Shown here piece by piece: positions 1-8,926 of a DNA stretch of 64,000 nt. This DNA is from Dyadobacter tibetensis Y620-1 (GTDB taxonomy: Bacteria > Bacteroidota > Bacteroidia > Cytophagales > Spirosomataceae), in the NCBI RefSeq assembly GCF_000566685.1, contig NZ_AZQN01000002.1, positions 248,001 through 312,000 on the forward strand, read 5' to 3'. The stretch's first letter is position 1. The number at the start of each line of letters is the position of its first letter. The translations under genes and the position numbers were made by a program. The notes under the pieces are model-generated. The model was not told where the DNA came from, did no database searches, and saw only the letters and a program-made list of their open reading frames with translations.

Positions 1-476
1 TCGTTATGGATGGTATAGCCGGCCACATAATTCATGGCCTCTTCCTCATTTACATAACTCGCTCTCTTGCCTATAACCACCGCAAGCTCTACTTCCCAGT
101 CCGTTTTTTCAGAACCCCGTGGAATGACAACTTCATCGAAAGGTCCGCAAAGTGCCGAGGTAGCCTTAAAAAATATGATGGGCTCAGCAGGGAGTTCAGT
201 AGCACCAGACTCATAGGCATGTTTGGCATAATTCATCCCAATACATATGATTTTGGAGGGACGGGCTATGGCAGAACCAAAACGAAATCCAGACGCTAAC
301 ACTGGACATGACGCTTGATTGGTTTCCAGCCAGGCAGCCAGACGATTTATTCCATCGGCAGCAAAAAAAGCTTCATTATAATCTTCGCCAAATGAGGAAA
401 GGTCTAGTTGAGTACCATCAGAGAGTTCTACACCCGGCTTTTCTTGTTCGAAAGCACCAAATCGAAATAATTTCAT
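1..476 (-). CDS. Fumarylacetoacetate hydrolase (FAH) family protein, partial (C-terminus outside window)
   Basis: The minus strand reads open from an ATG at 474-476 to the left edge, giving about 158 N-terminal residues that begin MKLFRFGAFEQEKPG. The stretch KIICIGMNYAKHA followed by a segment ending EVELAVVIGKRA is typical of the FAH hydrolase fold, whose members cleave C-C bonds of 2,4-diketo acids; the metal-binding Glu residues lie around EVE. It sits 90 bp downstream of the SDR gene on the same strand, after the UxaA-type dehydratase. In the non-phosphorylative L-fucose and L-rhamnose routes an SDR oxidises the 2-keto-3-deoxy acid and an FAH enzyme splits the resulting 2,4-diketo-3-deoxy acid to pyruvate and lactate (or glycolate). 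That role is inferred from family and neighbours; other FAH activities such as ureidoglycolate lyase are possible. Confidence 0.85.
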   Translation of the reverse strand, partial: MKLFRFGAFEQEKPGVELSDGTQLDLSSFGEDYNEAFFAADGINRLAAWLETNQASCPVLASGFRFGSAIARPSKIICIGMNYAKHAYESGATELPAEPIIFFKATSALCGPFDEVVIPRGSEKTDWEVELAVVIGKRASYVNEEEAMNYVAGYTIHN

Positions 477-565
477 TTTATTATTTATGTTTAATGGCCG
501 TCCAACAAATACGGGCCATGATGAATAAAAATTTCACTATGGGCTTTTCGGGCCCTGGGAATTAA

Positions 566-1339
566 TTAGTTATTTAATTTTTCGAAACCGCCATCGATCA
601 GGTAATCGCATCCGGTAACGAAACCTGCCTCATCCGAACATAAGTACAAGGCTAACGCACCTATTTCTTCAGGCCTTGCCATACGGCCTATGGGCTGCGA
701 TTTAGAGAGTTTTTCAAACATCTCGGGTTCTTTTCCTGGGTAATTTTTTGCAATAAATCCATCCACAAACGGGGTATGCACCCGGGCTGGAGACAAGCTG
801 TTACAGCGTATATTATCGGCCAGATAGTCTCTGGCTACCGATAAAGTCATAGAGTAAACTGCACCTTTGGCAGCCGAATATGCAAAGCGATCGGTGATAC
901 CCACTGTTGCTGCGATGGATGCCATGTTTAATATTACGCCTCCGCCCCCAGCCTTAAGATGAGGCAAGGCAGCAAAAAGACAGTTATATACTCCTTTAAT
1001 ATTGACCCGATAAATGCGATCAAAATCCTCTTCTGAGGTCGTATCCGCCTTACCCACATGAGCGATTCCGGCGTTATTTACCAAAATGTCAATTCCTGCT
1101 ACCCCGGCAATGGCATCCACCACTTTTACAACCTGAGACTGATCACTGACATCTACGGGATGAGCTTGGGCTTTGCCGCCCCCTCTGACGATGTCGGCTG
1201 CTACTTGTGAAGCCAAGTCCTGGTTTAGTTCCAAAATATGGACAAAAGCACCTTGTTTGGCGAAGGTCTGGCTAATGGCTAAACCTATGCCGCTAGCTCC
1301 TCCAGTAATAATGGCAATTTTATTATCTAGACTAAACAT
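566..1339 (-). CDS. SDR family oxidoreductase, probable 2-keto-3-deoxy-L-fuconate (or rhamnonate) dehydrogenase
   Basis: This is a 257-residue classical short-chain dehydrogenase. The NAD(P) motif TGGASGIG lies at about residues 12-19, NNAG follows near residue 88, the catalytic Ser is in the NMASIA stretch, and YSAAK is the catalytic Tyr/Lys pair. The C-terminus has the usual YLIDGG element. An acidic residue (ELN) after the second strand suggests NAD rather than NADP. The gene lies 63 bp after the dehydratase stop and 90 bp before the FAH gene, so the three are probably co-transcribed. By analogy with the L-fucose/L-rhamnose diketo-hydrolase pathway it would oxidise a 2-keto-3-deoxy sugar acid at C4. 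SDR substrates cannot be read from sequence alone, so the substrate is an inference from context. Confidence 0.85.
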   Translation of the reverse strand: MFSLDNKIAIITGGASGIGLAISQTFAKQGAFVHILELNQDLASQVAADIVRGGGKAQAHPVDVSDQSQVVKVVDAIAGVAGIDILVNNAGIAHVGKADTTSEEDFDRIYRVNIKGVYNCLFAALPHLKAGGGGVILNMASIAATVGITDRFAYSAAKGAVYSMTLSVARDYLADNIRCNSLSPARVHTPFVDGFIAKNYPGKEPEMFEKLSKSQPIGRMARPEEIGALALYLCSDEAGFVTGCDYLIDGGFEKLNN

Positions 1340-1402
1340 ATATTTTATTTTGTTCTCTTGCGCTCATTAACTCTCGTTCAAAATTGGCGCAGATGTTATA
1401 GA

Positions 1403-3055
1403 TTAAAGGGAAACACCTCTCTTCCATGGAATGAAATCGTCTTGGCCAAGTTGTTGTGCTTTGGTGAGCTCCCCACTGGCAGCCTTAATCACATACTCCA
1501 ATAAATTGTCAGCATTTTCCTCAATGGACTCGGTGCCATCCACAACAGGTCCACAGTCAAAATCGATTACATCAGGCATCCTTTCTGCAAGCTTAGTATT
1601 GGTAGCAACCTTTGCAACAGGGCAAATAGGGTTGCCAGTGGGCGTGCCTAGTCCCGTTGTAAAGAGTATTATATTGGCTCCGGCAGCAGTTTGACCCGTA
1701 GTGGCCTCTACATCGTTTCCAGGAGTACATACCAGATGCAGGCCGGGAACAGTGGCCCGCTCCGTATAGTTAAGAACATCGGCAATAAAAGCATTACCCC
1801 CCTTTTTTGCCGCTCCGGCCGATTTTATTGCATCGGTTATCAGTCCATCCTTTATATTTCCAGGCGATGGGTTGAAGGCAAAAGCAGATCCAACCGCTTC
1901 AGCTTTACCCGCATAGTCACGCATGAGCTTCTCAAATTTAGCAGCTTTCTCCTCGGTACTGCAACGGTTCAATAATTCCTGCTCAACTCCGTTGAGTTCA
2001 GGAAATTCTGCCAGTAAGGTTTGACCACCAAGACCAACCAGAATATCCGATAACTGACCTAAGACGGGATTGGCAGAGATTCCGGAAAATCCATCCGATC
2101 CGCCGCATTTTAGCCCTACAGATAATTTTGATAGGGGTGCAGCGGAACGTTCAAACTGGTTGATTTGTGTCAGACCATTGAAAGTTTCTTTAATCGCACC
2201 TGCCATCAGGGAGTATTCTGTCCCCTTTTGGTGCTCAAACGCAAAGAAGGGTTTATTAAACTCAGGATCCCGCTTTTTGATTTCGTCCTCTAAAGTTTTC
2301 AATTCTGAGTTCTGACAACCCAGGCTTAAAACCGTAATACCAGCCACATTAGGATGCACGGCATAGGCTGCAAATAGCGCACAAAGGGTATTGGCATCCT
2401 GACGTGTTCCGCCACATCCCCCTTCATGTGTGAGAAACTTGATCCCATCTACATTGGGAAAGGGACGATCCGCCTTGCCGGTACGCTCCTGCTGGTCCAC
2501 AAAGGTCTCAATTTTCTTTAGCTGGCTTTGATCCCCGGTCTGGTATGCCTGAAGCATTGCCTGCACATGCCTTCTATATAAATCCGTTTGGGCATAACCC
2601 AACTCGCGCTCAAAAGCGTCCTTCATGATAAGTACATTCCTATTTTCACAAAAAACCAAAGGGAGTACTAGCCAGTAGTTATAAGTACCCACCCGACCAT
2701 CGGCCCGATGATACCCCTGGAAGGTGCGGTTTGCCCACTTGCTCACATCAGGCTGAGTGTAGCTATATGGTTGGCGAAGGGCAGTGCTATAATCATGAGC
2801 ATCATGACGTAAGTTGAAAGTTGTAATGGGCTCACCTTTCTTAATGGGCTGCGTGGCACGACCTACCAATACACCGTACATAATGATCGCCCCACCCGTA
2901 TCGATGTCCTCAGTAACGAACTTATGCTTGGCCATTACACCGTAAGGCAGTGGATAATGAGCACCATCATATTCAACAATTGAATTGGTCTCTAAATCCC
3001 GTAATGCCACAATTACATTATCAGAAGGATGTACTTTTAAAAGTTTTGACGCCAT
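1403..3055 (-). CDS. UxaA family (altronate/galactarate dehydratase-like) sugar-acid dehydratase
   Basis: The 550-residue protein has the two-part architecture of altronate dehydratase. An N-terminal SAF-like domain covers about residues 1-95 (HPSDNVIVALRDL), and the large dehydratase domain carries the HEGGCGGTRQD, LGCQNSE, LKCGGSDGFSGI and CPVAKVATNT stretches with conserved cysteines and histidines for an Fe/Mn centre. These enzymes remove water from aldonic acids to give 2-keto-3-deoxy acids. It is the first gene of a three-gene operon with an SDR and an FAH hydrolase, not with uronate genes (uxaB, kdgK, kdgA). I therefore infer a deoxysugar acid such as L-fuconate as substrate rather than D-altronate. 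A TACTTTG promoter box lies upstream at 3123-3129. Confidence 0.85.
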   Translation of the reverse strand: MASKLLKVHPSDNVIVALRDLETNSIVEYDGAHYPLPYGVMAKHKFVTEDIDTGGAIIMYGVLVGRATQPIKKGEPITTFNLRHDAHDYSTALRQPYSYTQPDVSKWANRTFQGYHRADGRVGTYNYWLVLPLVFCENRNVLIMKDAFERELGYAQTDLYRRHVQAMLQAYQTGDQSQLKKIETFVDQQERTGKADRPFPNVDGIKFLTHEGGCGGTRQDANTLCALFAAYAVHPNVAGITVLSLGCQNSELKTLEDEIKKRDPEFNKPFFAFEHQKGTEYSLMAGAIKETFNGLTQINQFERSAAPLSKLSVGLKCGGSDGFSGISANPVLGQLSDILVGLGGQTLLAEFPELNGVEQELLNRCSTEEKAAKFEKLMRDYAGKAEAVGSAFAFNPSPGNIKDGLITDAIKSAGAAKKGGNAFIADVLNYTERATVPGLHLVCTPGNDVEATTGQTAAGANIILFTTGLGTPTGNPICPVAKVATNTKLAERMPDVIDFDCGPVVDGTESIEENADNLLEYVIKAASGELTKAQQLGQDDFIPWKRGVSL

Positions 3056-3122
3056 GTCTATTTATAATAATATTTTAAGTGGATGCTAAGGGCGGTATAT
3101 CCGACCTATAAACTATACGACC

Positions 3123-3129
3123 CAAAGTA
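3123..3129 (-). promoter_or_regulatory. Probable -7 promoter box (TACTTTG) of the sugar-acid operon
   Basis: On the minus strand the 7-mer TACTTTG lies 67 bp before the uxaA-type start codon. It is a short form of the Bacteroidota -7 box TAnnTTTG and recurs as TACTTTG before the aldo/keto reductase, the acyl-ACP desaturase and the response regulator at 49.5 kb. No clear -33 TTTG was found. Confidence 0.45.
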
Positions 3130-3296
3130 AAAAAGGTACGTGTTTACCTGCCAGAATCATGTTGTATTTTCTTATTCATATTCTTAGAAGCAAAATAATT
3201 GAATAATTCTTAGCGGAAATTTTACATTTTTAGCAAGATATTAAACTATATTGGCATTAAAATGATTAATTTGGTCCAGGAATTGTAAATTTAATC

Positions 3297-4169
3297 ATGA
3301 AACCACAACTTATTAAGGTTCCCAGAGCTACCCAACAATCCTACAGTATTCGTCGCGACGTAGTTTTATATTTCTATGATCGCTGGCATTATCATCCTGA
3401 AATTGAATTGGTCCTAATCGAACAAGGTTCCGGAACTCAATTTATCGGCGATAGCATACAAAATTTCCAGAATGGTGACCTATTACTCATAGGCCCAAAC
3501 CTCCCCCACTACTGGCGCTGCGACGACAAATATTTTGAGGGGAGAGAAAACCTCCGGGCTCAGGCTACCGTATTGCATTTTCTTCCCGATTTATTTGGCG
3601 AAACCTTTATGGAATTGCCCGAAAATAGATCCATTCTCGATCTATTTCAGCGATCAGCCACAGGATTGAAATTTTCGGGTATTGGCAAAAATAAAGTTTC
3701 CCAACTCATGCAAGACCTCTTAGTCGATAATGGCGAAAACAGGGTCCTGCAGTTATTGCAAATTTTAAATATCTTGGCTTCCAGTACAGAAGCCACTAGC
3801 CTTTCTAATCAATTTAATCTGAAAGGATATGACTCTTTCGATACGGATCGTATCAATAAAATATACCAATACACCCTTCAAAATTTTCAAAAAAAAATAA
3901 GCATTTCAGAGATCGCCGACATAGCCAATATAAGTCAGCATTCTTTCTGCCGCTATTTTAAAAGTCGAAGCCGAAAAACTTATTCTCAGTTCTTAATTGA
4001 GCTTCGGATTGGTCATGCCTGCAAACTATTACTGGAAGAAAGACTTCCAGTAGCCCAAATCTGCTTTGAAAGTGGATTTAATAATTTTGCTAACTTCAAT
4101 AAAAGCTTTAAAAGTATTACCGGGTTAAGTCCCCTTCAATATCAAAAAAAAGCGGGATCTTATGGTTAG
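3297..4169 (+). CDS. AraC family transcriptional regulator with N-terminal cupin
   Basis: The 290-residue protein has a cupin-like sensor half (RWHYHPEIELVLIEQGSG at about 24-41, then NGDLLLIGPNLPHYW) and a C-terminal double helix-turn-helix AraC domain at about 185-285. The HTH signature appears as ISEIADIANISQHSFCRYFK and again as PVAQICFESGFNNFANFNK. Such proteins bind a small ligand, often a sugar or sugar acid, and switch a neighbouring catabolic operon. It is divergent from the UxaA-SDR-FAH operon across a 241-bp intergenic region, so it is the likely regulator of that operon. The ATG at 3297 is the only start close to the cupin. Confidence 0.88.
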   Translation: MKPQLIKVPRATQQSYSIRRDVVLYFYDRWHYHPEIELVLIEQGSGTQFIGDSIQNFQNGDLLLIGPNLPHYWRCDDKYFEGRENLRAQATVLHFLPDLFGETFMELPENRSILDLFQRSATGLKFSGIGKNKVSQLMQDLLVDNGENRVLQLLQILNILASSTEATSLSNQFNLKGYDSFDTDRINKIYQYTLQNFQKKISISEIADIANISQHSFCRYFKSRSRKTYSQFLIELRIGHACKLLLEERLPVAQICFESGFNNFANFNKSFKSITGLSPLQYQKKAGSYG

Positions 4170-4242
4170 GACGATTTTTCTCCATGTCGCCCCATACGCC
4201 TATCCAAAAAACTAACAATAATCAAGCAATGCTTCCCAAATT

Positions 4243-5871
4243 ATGATGAAGGTTAATTATATTAATATCCTGGAACGAAAAATAGAGGCTGTAGAACTCC
4301 AATTTGCCCATGGGTCAATCACTTCGCTTACATGTATAGGAGGAGAGGACAAACAATTACCCTATGTATTACCCGGATTTGTTGATGCCCATGTACATAT
4401 AGAAAGTTCAATGCTTACTCCAAGCCAATTTGCCCGTCTGGCAGTTGTGCATGGGACGGTGGCCACTGTATCTGACCCCCATGAAATCGCCAATGTCCTG
4501 GGCATGCAGGGTGTGGAATATATGATTTCGGAGGGGAAGCGATCACCTTTTAAATTTTGCTTTGGAGCTCCCTCTTGTGTCCCTGCTACTATCTTTGAAA
4601 CGGCGGGGGCCGTTTTGGACGCAGAAGATATAGCCAGTCTCCTGTCCAAAGAGGAAGTAGGCTACCTTGCCGAGGTCATGAACTTCCCTGGTGTGCTAAA
4701 TGGGGAACAGGATCTATTAAAAAAATTAGAATGGGCCAAAAAATTTGGAAAACCTATTGATGGACATGCGCCGGGCCTCAGGGGAGCCGATGCCAAGGCT
4801 TATATAGATGCCGGTATTAGCACCGACCATGAATGCTTTACCTATGAAGAGGCTTCAGAAAAGATTAAATACGGGGCAAAAATATTGATCAGAGAAGGAA
4901 GTGCTGCCCGAAACTTCGAGGCTTTAGTACCATTATTCAAACATCATCCTGCAGACCTCATGTTCTGCTCGGACGACAAACACCCCGACAATCTGGAAGA
5001 GGGCCATATCAACCTTCTGGTTAAAAGAGCATTATTGTTGGGTTACAATCTTTGGGATGTCCTCAAGGCGGCCTGCATCAATCCCGTTCATCACTATAAT
5101 CTTCCAGTTGGCCTATTATATCCACAACAACCTGCAGACTTTATTGTAATAGATAACCTGAGCGATTTTAATATCCTCGAAACCTATCTGGATGGGGCCC
5201 TGGTGGCAAAAGACGGCAAAAGTCTTTTACCGGATCTCCGCAGTGAACATCCAAATCTTTTTAACTGCCTCCCTACAAAACCCGATGATTTCATTATTAA
5301 AGCAAAAAATTTACCCGTTCCAGTAAGGGTAATCGATGCACTTGAAGGTCAACTAATTACCAATAGTTCACTTGCTTCACTTCCGTTAACGGAAAGAGGC
5401 TATCAATCGGACCCAAAGCAGGATGTGTTGAAGATTACCGTTATAAACCGCTATGAGAATGCCAAACCAGCTGTGGGATTTATACGCAACTTTGGCCTAA
5501 GCAAAGGTGCCATGGCATCGTCAGTTGGTCATGACTCTCATAATATTCTAGCCGTTGGCTGCGACGATATGAGTATTAGCAAGGCTGTAAATTTAATCAT
5601 CGAAAATAAAGGGGGCTTGGCGGCCGTAGGTCCGGATAGAGAAATGATACTACCCTTGCCTATTGCAGGATTAATGACCGACCGGGACGGATACCAGGTG
5701 GCTAAGGATTATACAAAACTCGATCAATATGTTAAAGATGAGCTTCATTCAACCCTAAAATCCCCATTTATGACCCTTTCATTTATGGCCTTACTAGTAA
5801 TACCCGCTTTGAAATTAAGTGATAAAGGTCTGTTCGATGGTAATAAATTTGAATTCGTAGCCTTAGAATAA
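4243..5871 (+). CDS. ade: Adenine deaminase
   Basis: The 542-residue amidohydrolase-superfamily enzyme converts adenine to hypoxanthine plus ammonia in purine salvage. Family hallmarks are GFVDAHVHIESSMLTPSQFA (metal ligands HxH), VATVSDPHEIANVLG, DGHAPGLRG, STDHECFTYEEA and FCSDDKHPDNLEEGHI, followed by the C-terminal adenine deaminase domain with SVGHDSHNILAVG. Two ATGs are adjacent (4243 and 4246); either can be the start. It is slightly shorter than the Escherichia coli and Bacillus enzymes (about 580 residues), the difference lying at the N-terminus. It begins 73 bp after the AraC gene and may be read through from it, but no functional link to the sugar operon is apparent. Confidence 0.95.
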   Translation: MMKVNYINILERKIEAVELQFAHGSITSLTCIGGEDKQLPYVLPGFVDAHVHIESSMLTPSQFARLAVVHGTVATVSDPHEIANVLGMQGVEYMISEGKRSPFKFCFGAPSCVPATIFETAGAVLDAEDIASLLSKEEVGYLAEVMNFPGVLNGEQDLLKKLEWAKKFGKPIDGHAPGLRGADAKAYIDAGISTDHECFTYEEASEKIKYGAKILIREGSAARNFEALVPLFKHHPADLMFCSDDKHPDNLEEGHINLLVKRALLLGYNLWDVLKAACINPVHHYNLPVGLLYPQQPADFIVIDNLSDFNILETYLDGALVAKDGKSLLPDLRSEHPNLFNCLPTKPDDFIIKAKNLPVPVRVIDALEGQLITNSSLASLPLTERGYQSDPKQDVLKITVINRYENAKPAVGFIRNFGLSKGAMASSVGHDSHNILAVGCDDMSISKAVNLIIENKGGLAAVGPDREMILPLPIAGLMTDRDGYQVAKDYTKLDQYVKDELHSTLKSPFMTLSFMALLVIPALKLSDKGLFDGNKFEFVALE

Positions 5872-6028
5872 TGATATTTTCAAGGTCTTGAATATAATAC
5901 AGCCCATAACAAATATCATTTTTGCATGAAATATTTTTTTTTATCTTCTAATAAATAAATATATTTACAAGTGTATTATTGACCCTTAATAAAAAGTAAT
6001 TCCTAACCCCAAATCAACCTACCTTAAA

Positions 6029-6610
6029 ATGGCTCATTTACGCTACAAGCAAGAAGAAGAACTGCAGTTCTGGGATCAGTTTAGACAAGGCGATGAAAAT
6101 GCTTATGCATGCCTGTACAGTTCGTACGTACACATTTTATACCAGTACTGCTCGCAGTTTACCATTGACAAGCCGCTAATCAAAGACTGTATCCATGACT
6201 TATTTGTAGAACTATGGAAGAACCGAGCCACCCTGGGTGATACCACTTCGGTACGCTTCTATCTGATGGCCTCGATAAAGCGGAAATTGGTGCGTCATTT
6301 AAATGCTCAGCAAAAGCATACGAGTAATGAAGACATACCTGTAGAGTACTGGCATATTCATACGCCTTCTCACGAAAACCATATTATTTCTGAGGAAGAA
6401 TTTGATCTTACCAACCATCATTTAAATGCAGCCATTCATTGTCTTCCGAAGCGCCAGAAGGAAGCCGTTTTCTTGAAATTTTATATGAATATGAATAATC
6501 ATGAAATAGCCGAGCTGATGAAAATTAACATTCAATCGGTCTACAATCTAATATTTGGCGCGCTGGGAAATCTGAAGAAACAAATGGCCATGGACCATAT
6601 TACTATATAG
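6029..6610 (+). CDS. ECF-like RNA polymerase sigma factor
   Basis: The 193-residue protein has sigma region 2 at about 20-85 (QGDENAYACLYSSYVHILYQYC; IKDCIHDLFVELWKNR) and region 4 at about 130-185 (LPKRQKEAVFLKFYMNMNNHEIAELMKI, an HTH for -35/-33 recognition). Length and the lack of regions 1 and 3 fit the extracytoplasmic-function class of Bacteroidota. No FecR-type anti-sigma or SusC/TonB gene follows; the gene stands alone, closed by a strong terminator at 6630-6665. The regulated genes cannot be named from the sequence. Confidence 0.9.
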   Translation: MAHLRYKQEEELQFWDQFRQGDENAYACLYSSYVHILYQYCSQFTIDKPLIKDCIHDLFVELWKNRATLGDTTSVRFYLMASIKRKLVRHLNAQQKHTSNEDIPVEYWHIHTPSHENHIISEEEFDLTNHHLNAAIHCLPKRQKEAVFLKFYMNMNNHEIAELMKINIQSVYNLIFGALGNLKKQMAMDHITI

Positions 6611-6629
6611 GGTATATTCATCCCTCCGC

Positions 6630-6665
6630 AAAAAAAGCATGGCGAACTAAGCCATGCTTTTTTTG
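6630..6665 (+). terminator. Intrinsic terminator after the sigma factor gene
   Basis: The stem AAAAAAGCATGGC (6631-6643) pairs with GCCATGCTTTTTT (6651-6663) around a 7-nt loop and runs into a T tract. It begins 20 bp after the sigma-factor stop. Confidence 0.9.
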
Positions 6666-6697
6666 TTTAATGGATAGAGAAACTATTAGACTTGAAT

Positions 6698-7966
6698 ATG
6701 AACCAGAGTACCCCTTTAGCTGAACGGTTAAGACCTAGAAATTTGGATGAGTATATAGGTCAAGAAAAAATATTAGGCCCTAAGGGACCTTTGAGACGGG
6801 CCATTTTACAAAATGCACTTCCATCCATGATTTTATGGGGCCCACCGGGTGTAGGGAAAACCACCCTCGCCCTTTTGATTGCAGAGGTATCCAAAAGGCA
6901 GTTTTACAATCTCAGTGCGATCAATTCCGGGGTAAAAGAGCTGCGTGAAATATTGGCCCGTCCAACAGGACTTTTCCCGGCCATACTGTTTATAGATGAA
7001 ATTCACCGTTATAATAAGACCCAGCAGGATGCCTTATTGGGAGCAGTTGAAAAAGGCCATATCACTTTGATTGGGGCCACAACAGAAAATCCTTCCTTCG
7101 AAATTAATGCTGCCTTATTGTCCAGATGTCAGGTATATGTTTTAGAAGCATTTACAGCAGCCGAGTTGGAGTCTATGATTGAAAGAGCCCTGGAGAAAGA
7201 TCCATGGCTCAAATCGCGGCAAATCAGCTTTCTGTCTCGGAAAGCTTTGTTCCGCTTGTCGGGTGGTGATGGACGGAAACTATTGAATTTATTAGAACTT
7301 GTGGTGGCAAGTCAACCAACTACCGAAAGTTTGGAGATTACAGACGAGATGGTCACAGAGGCAGTGCAGCAAAACATGGCCAGGTACGACAAATCCGGGG
7401 AGCAGCATTATGATATCATTTCCGCCTTTATCAAATCTTTACGTGGCAGTGATCCCAATGGTGCATTGTACTGGATGGCCCGAATGATTGTTGCAGGAGA
7501 GGACCCTATATTCATTGCCAGAAGAATGTTAATTATGGCTTCGGAGGACATAGGTATGGCCAATCCGACAGCCATGATTATGGCAGAGGCCTGTCTTCAA
7601 ACTGTAAAAGTTATAGGCTTTCCAGAGTGTAGGATCACCCTTTCGCAAGTAGCTATTTATCTGGCCACATCACCTAAAAGCAATGCGAGCTATTTGGCCA
7701 TCAATCAAGCGATAGAAGTAGCAAAAAATACGGCGCATTTACCTGTACCACTTCATTTGAGAAACGCTCCTACAAAACTGATGAAAGAGCTAGGCTATGG
7801 AGAAGGCTATCGTTACGCCCACGATTTTCAGGGAAATTATATAGATCAGCAATACTTACCCGATGATCTGGATGGAACTACAATATATGAGCCCGGTAAT
7901 AACAGCCGGGAAGAGGAGATCAGAAAGAAGCTGCAATACTTATGGAAAGGGCGATACAACTATTAA
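6698..7966 (+). CDS. rarA: Replication-associated recombination protein A (RarA/MgsA AAA+ ATPase)
   Basis: This AAA+ ATPase of the clamp-loader/RuvB clade acts at stalled replication forks. It starts MNQSTPLAERLRPRNL, then Walker A GPPGVGKTT, Walker B FIDEIHRYNKTQQD and sensor 1 GATTENPSFE, where the Asn-Pro pair is diagnostic of RarA. The C-terminal helical tetramerisation domain includes ALYWMARMIVAGEDP and EDIGMANP. I chose the ATG at 6698; a TTG two codons upstream is in frame but a poorer start. Length of 422 residues is normal for the family (E. coli RarA about 447). It is monocistronic between a terminator and a convergent small ORF. Confidence 0.95.
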   Translation: MNQSTPLAERLRPRNLDEYIGQEKILGPKGPLRRAILQNALPSMILWGPPGVGKTTLALLIAEVSKRQFYNLSAINSGVKELREILARPTGLFPAILFIDEIHRYNKTQQDALLGAVEKGHITLIGATTENPSFEINAALLSRCQVYVLEAFTAAELESMIERALEKDPWLKSRQISFLSRKALFRLSGGDGRKLLNLLELVVASQPTTESLEITDEMVTEAVQQNMARYDKSGEQHYDIISAFIKSLRGSDPNGALYWMARMIVAGEDPIFIARRMLIMASEDIGMANPTAMIMAEACLQTVKVIGFPECRITLSQVAIYLATSPKSNASYLAINQAIEVAKNTAHLPVPLHLRNAPTKLMKELGYGEGYRYAHDFQGNYIDQQYLPDDLDGTTIYEPGNNSREEEIRKKLQYLWKGRYNY

Positions 7967-7970
7967 AAAA

Positions 7971-8309
7971 TTAGTCTGTTTCAAAAAGAAAAGGCCTAAC
8001 ACGCCTGTTCCCTTTGGTGGTCCTTCTTAACAGACGTGGACGCGATTTACCTGGCAGTTCAGAACTTGTCAGCGTAAGAAAACCCTTTGTTGGGCTAAGT
8101 TCCTTTCCTCCGAACGCTTCTGTTAACAAGCATACCCCCTCCTCATGCTCAACCCATTCTTGTTGCAAACGTACGCCCATGCGATATAGATTGGCATGAG
8201 TCTCCATTTCACTAAGTAGGTTAGCCAAATACTTTTCAACATAAGCTTCTCCTCTAAGCTTAGAGCCGAATAGGGCATATTTCTTAATAATATCTGTGTT
8301 TCGCTTCAT
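7971..8309 (-). CDS. Hypothetical protein, 112 aa
   Basis: No family was recognised. The ORF starts at an ATG (8307-8309) and ends 4 bp from the convergent rarA stop. It is probably coding because its base composition is clearly richer in GC than the AT-rich DNA to its right and the frame is unbroken. The N-terminal half is helical and charged (YVEKYLANLLSEMETHANL); the C-terminus is very basic (SRPRLLRRTTKGNRRVRP), which could bind nucleic acid. No signal peptide or membrane segment is seen. Confidence 0.55.
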   Translation of the reverse strand: MKRNTDIIKKYALFGSKLRGEAYVEKYLANLLSEMETHANLYRMGVRLQQEWVEHEEGVCLLTEAFGGKELSPTKGFLTLTSSELPGKSRPRLLRRTTKGNRRVRPFLFETD

Positions 8310-8835
8310 CTAAGTATGGTTACGGCATGAATCTTACTTTCTTTCCTCAATCTTAACAAATGGAACTTAGAAAAAATTCTAAAAACATCAATCAAAATAA
8401 TATAATTTTATAAAATGCTACCTTTTCCAAAATAAAATTAAGACAAATTTATAAATTATATGACTAATATTTTTTCTAAATTTTTATAGAACATTTCTCT
8501 TACCATCTGATTTAATAAATCTTCACAAAGAGCCAATTAAGGGTATAAGGAAATGACCGCACCGAAAGGTAGAATTAAGGTCAATTCCAGATTCGTTAGT
8601 TAGAATAAGTAAAGATTAGACATAGAATTAACTAAAAGGCCACTAATTTTTTAAGTAATTTTTTTTCATTAAAAACAAGTAGGTAAATTCTGGAAGGCCT
8701 CTAAATCATTGATTTGACATTTATGTAACTGATAATCAATTATTTAAACCCTTCAATGAATAGGTTTTTAAGTAAAAAAAATATAGTAATTGTTTAAATT
8801 ATCGTGATTTAAATAGTTTATCATTAAGAATTATT
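8310..8835. other. AT-rich intergenic stretch without a recognisable gene
   Basis: Both strands are full of stops and the DNA is AT-rich with many A and T runs. I see no RNA gene or repeat here. Its right end leads into the promoter of the candidate small RNA. Confidence 0.6.
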
Positions 8836-8843
8836 TAACTTTG
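8836..8843 (+). promoter_or_regulatory. -7 promoter box TAACTTTG of candidate small RNA
   Basis: This is an exact match to the Bacteroidota -7 consensus TAnnTTTG. No ORF follows; instead two hairpins and a terminator lie within the next 80 nt, so the box probably drives a short RNA. The -33 box is unclear. Confidence 0.5.
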
Positions 8844-8847
8844 TTCT

Positions 8848-8926
8848 TGAAAACCAGTAAAATGGTTCTCATAACGTTGAGTAAAATCGAACATCCCTGG
8901 GCTTTGCCTGCGGGATGTTTTTTTTG
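8848..8926 (+). ncRNA. Candidate small RNA of about 75-80 nt
   Basis: The interval starts 5-7 nt after an exact TAnnTTTG box. It contains a small hairpin AACCA...TGGTT (about 8852-8866) and ends in a strong intrinsic terminator: ACATCCC (8891-8897) pairs with GGGATGT (8912-8918), followed by eight or more Ts. No start codon opens a reading frame of useful length. It matches no RNA family I recognise (not tRNA, SRP RNA or 6S by eye). Transcription is inferred from promoter plus terminator only. Confidence 0.42.
8890..8926 (+). terminator. Intrinsic terminator of the candidate small RNA
   Basis: A 7-bp GC-containing stem (8891-8897 with 8912-8918) has a 14-nt loop and an uninterrupted T tract to about 8925. 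No coding gene lies upstream for more than 500 bp that it could serve on this strand. Confidence 0.75.
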
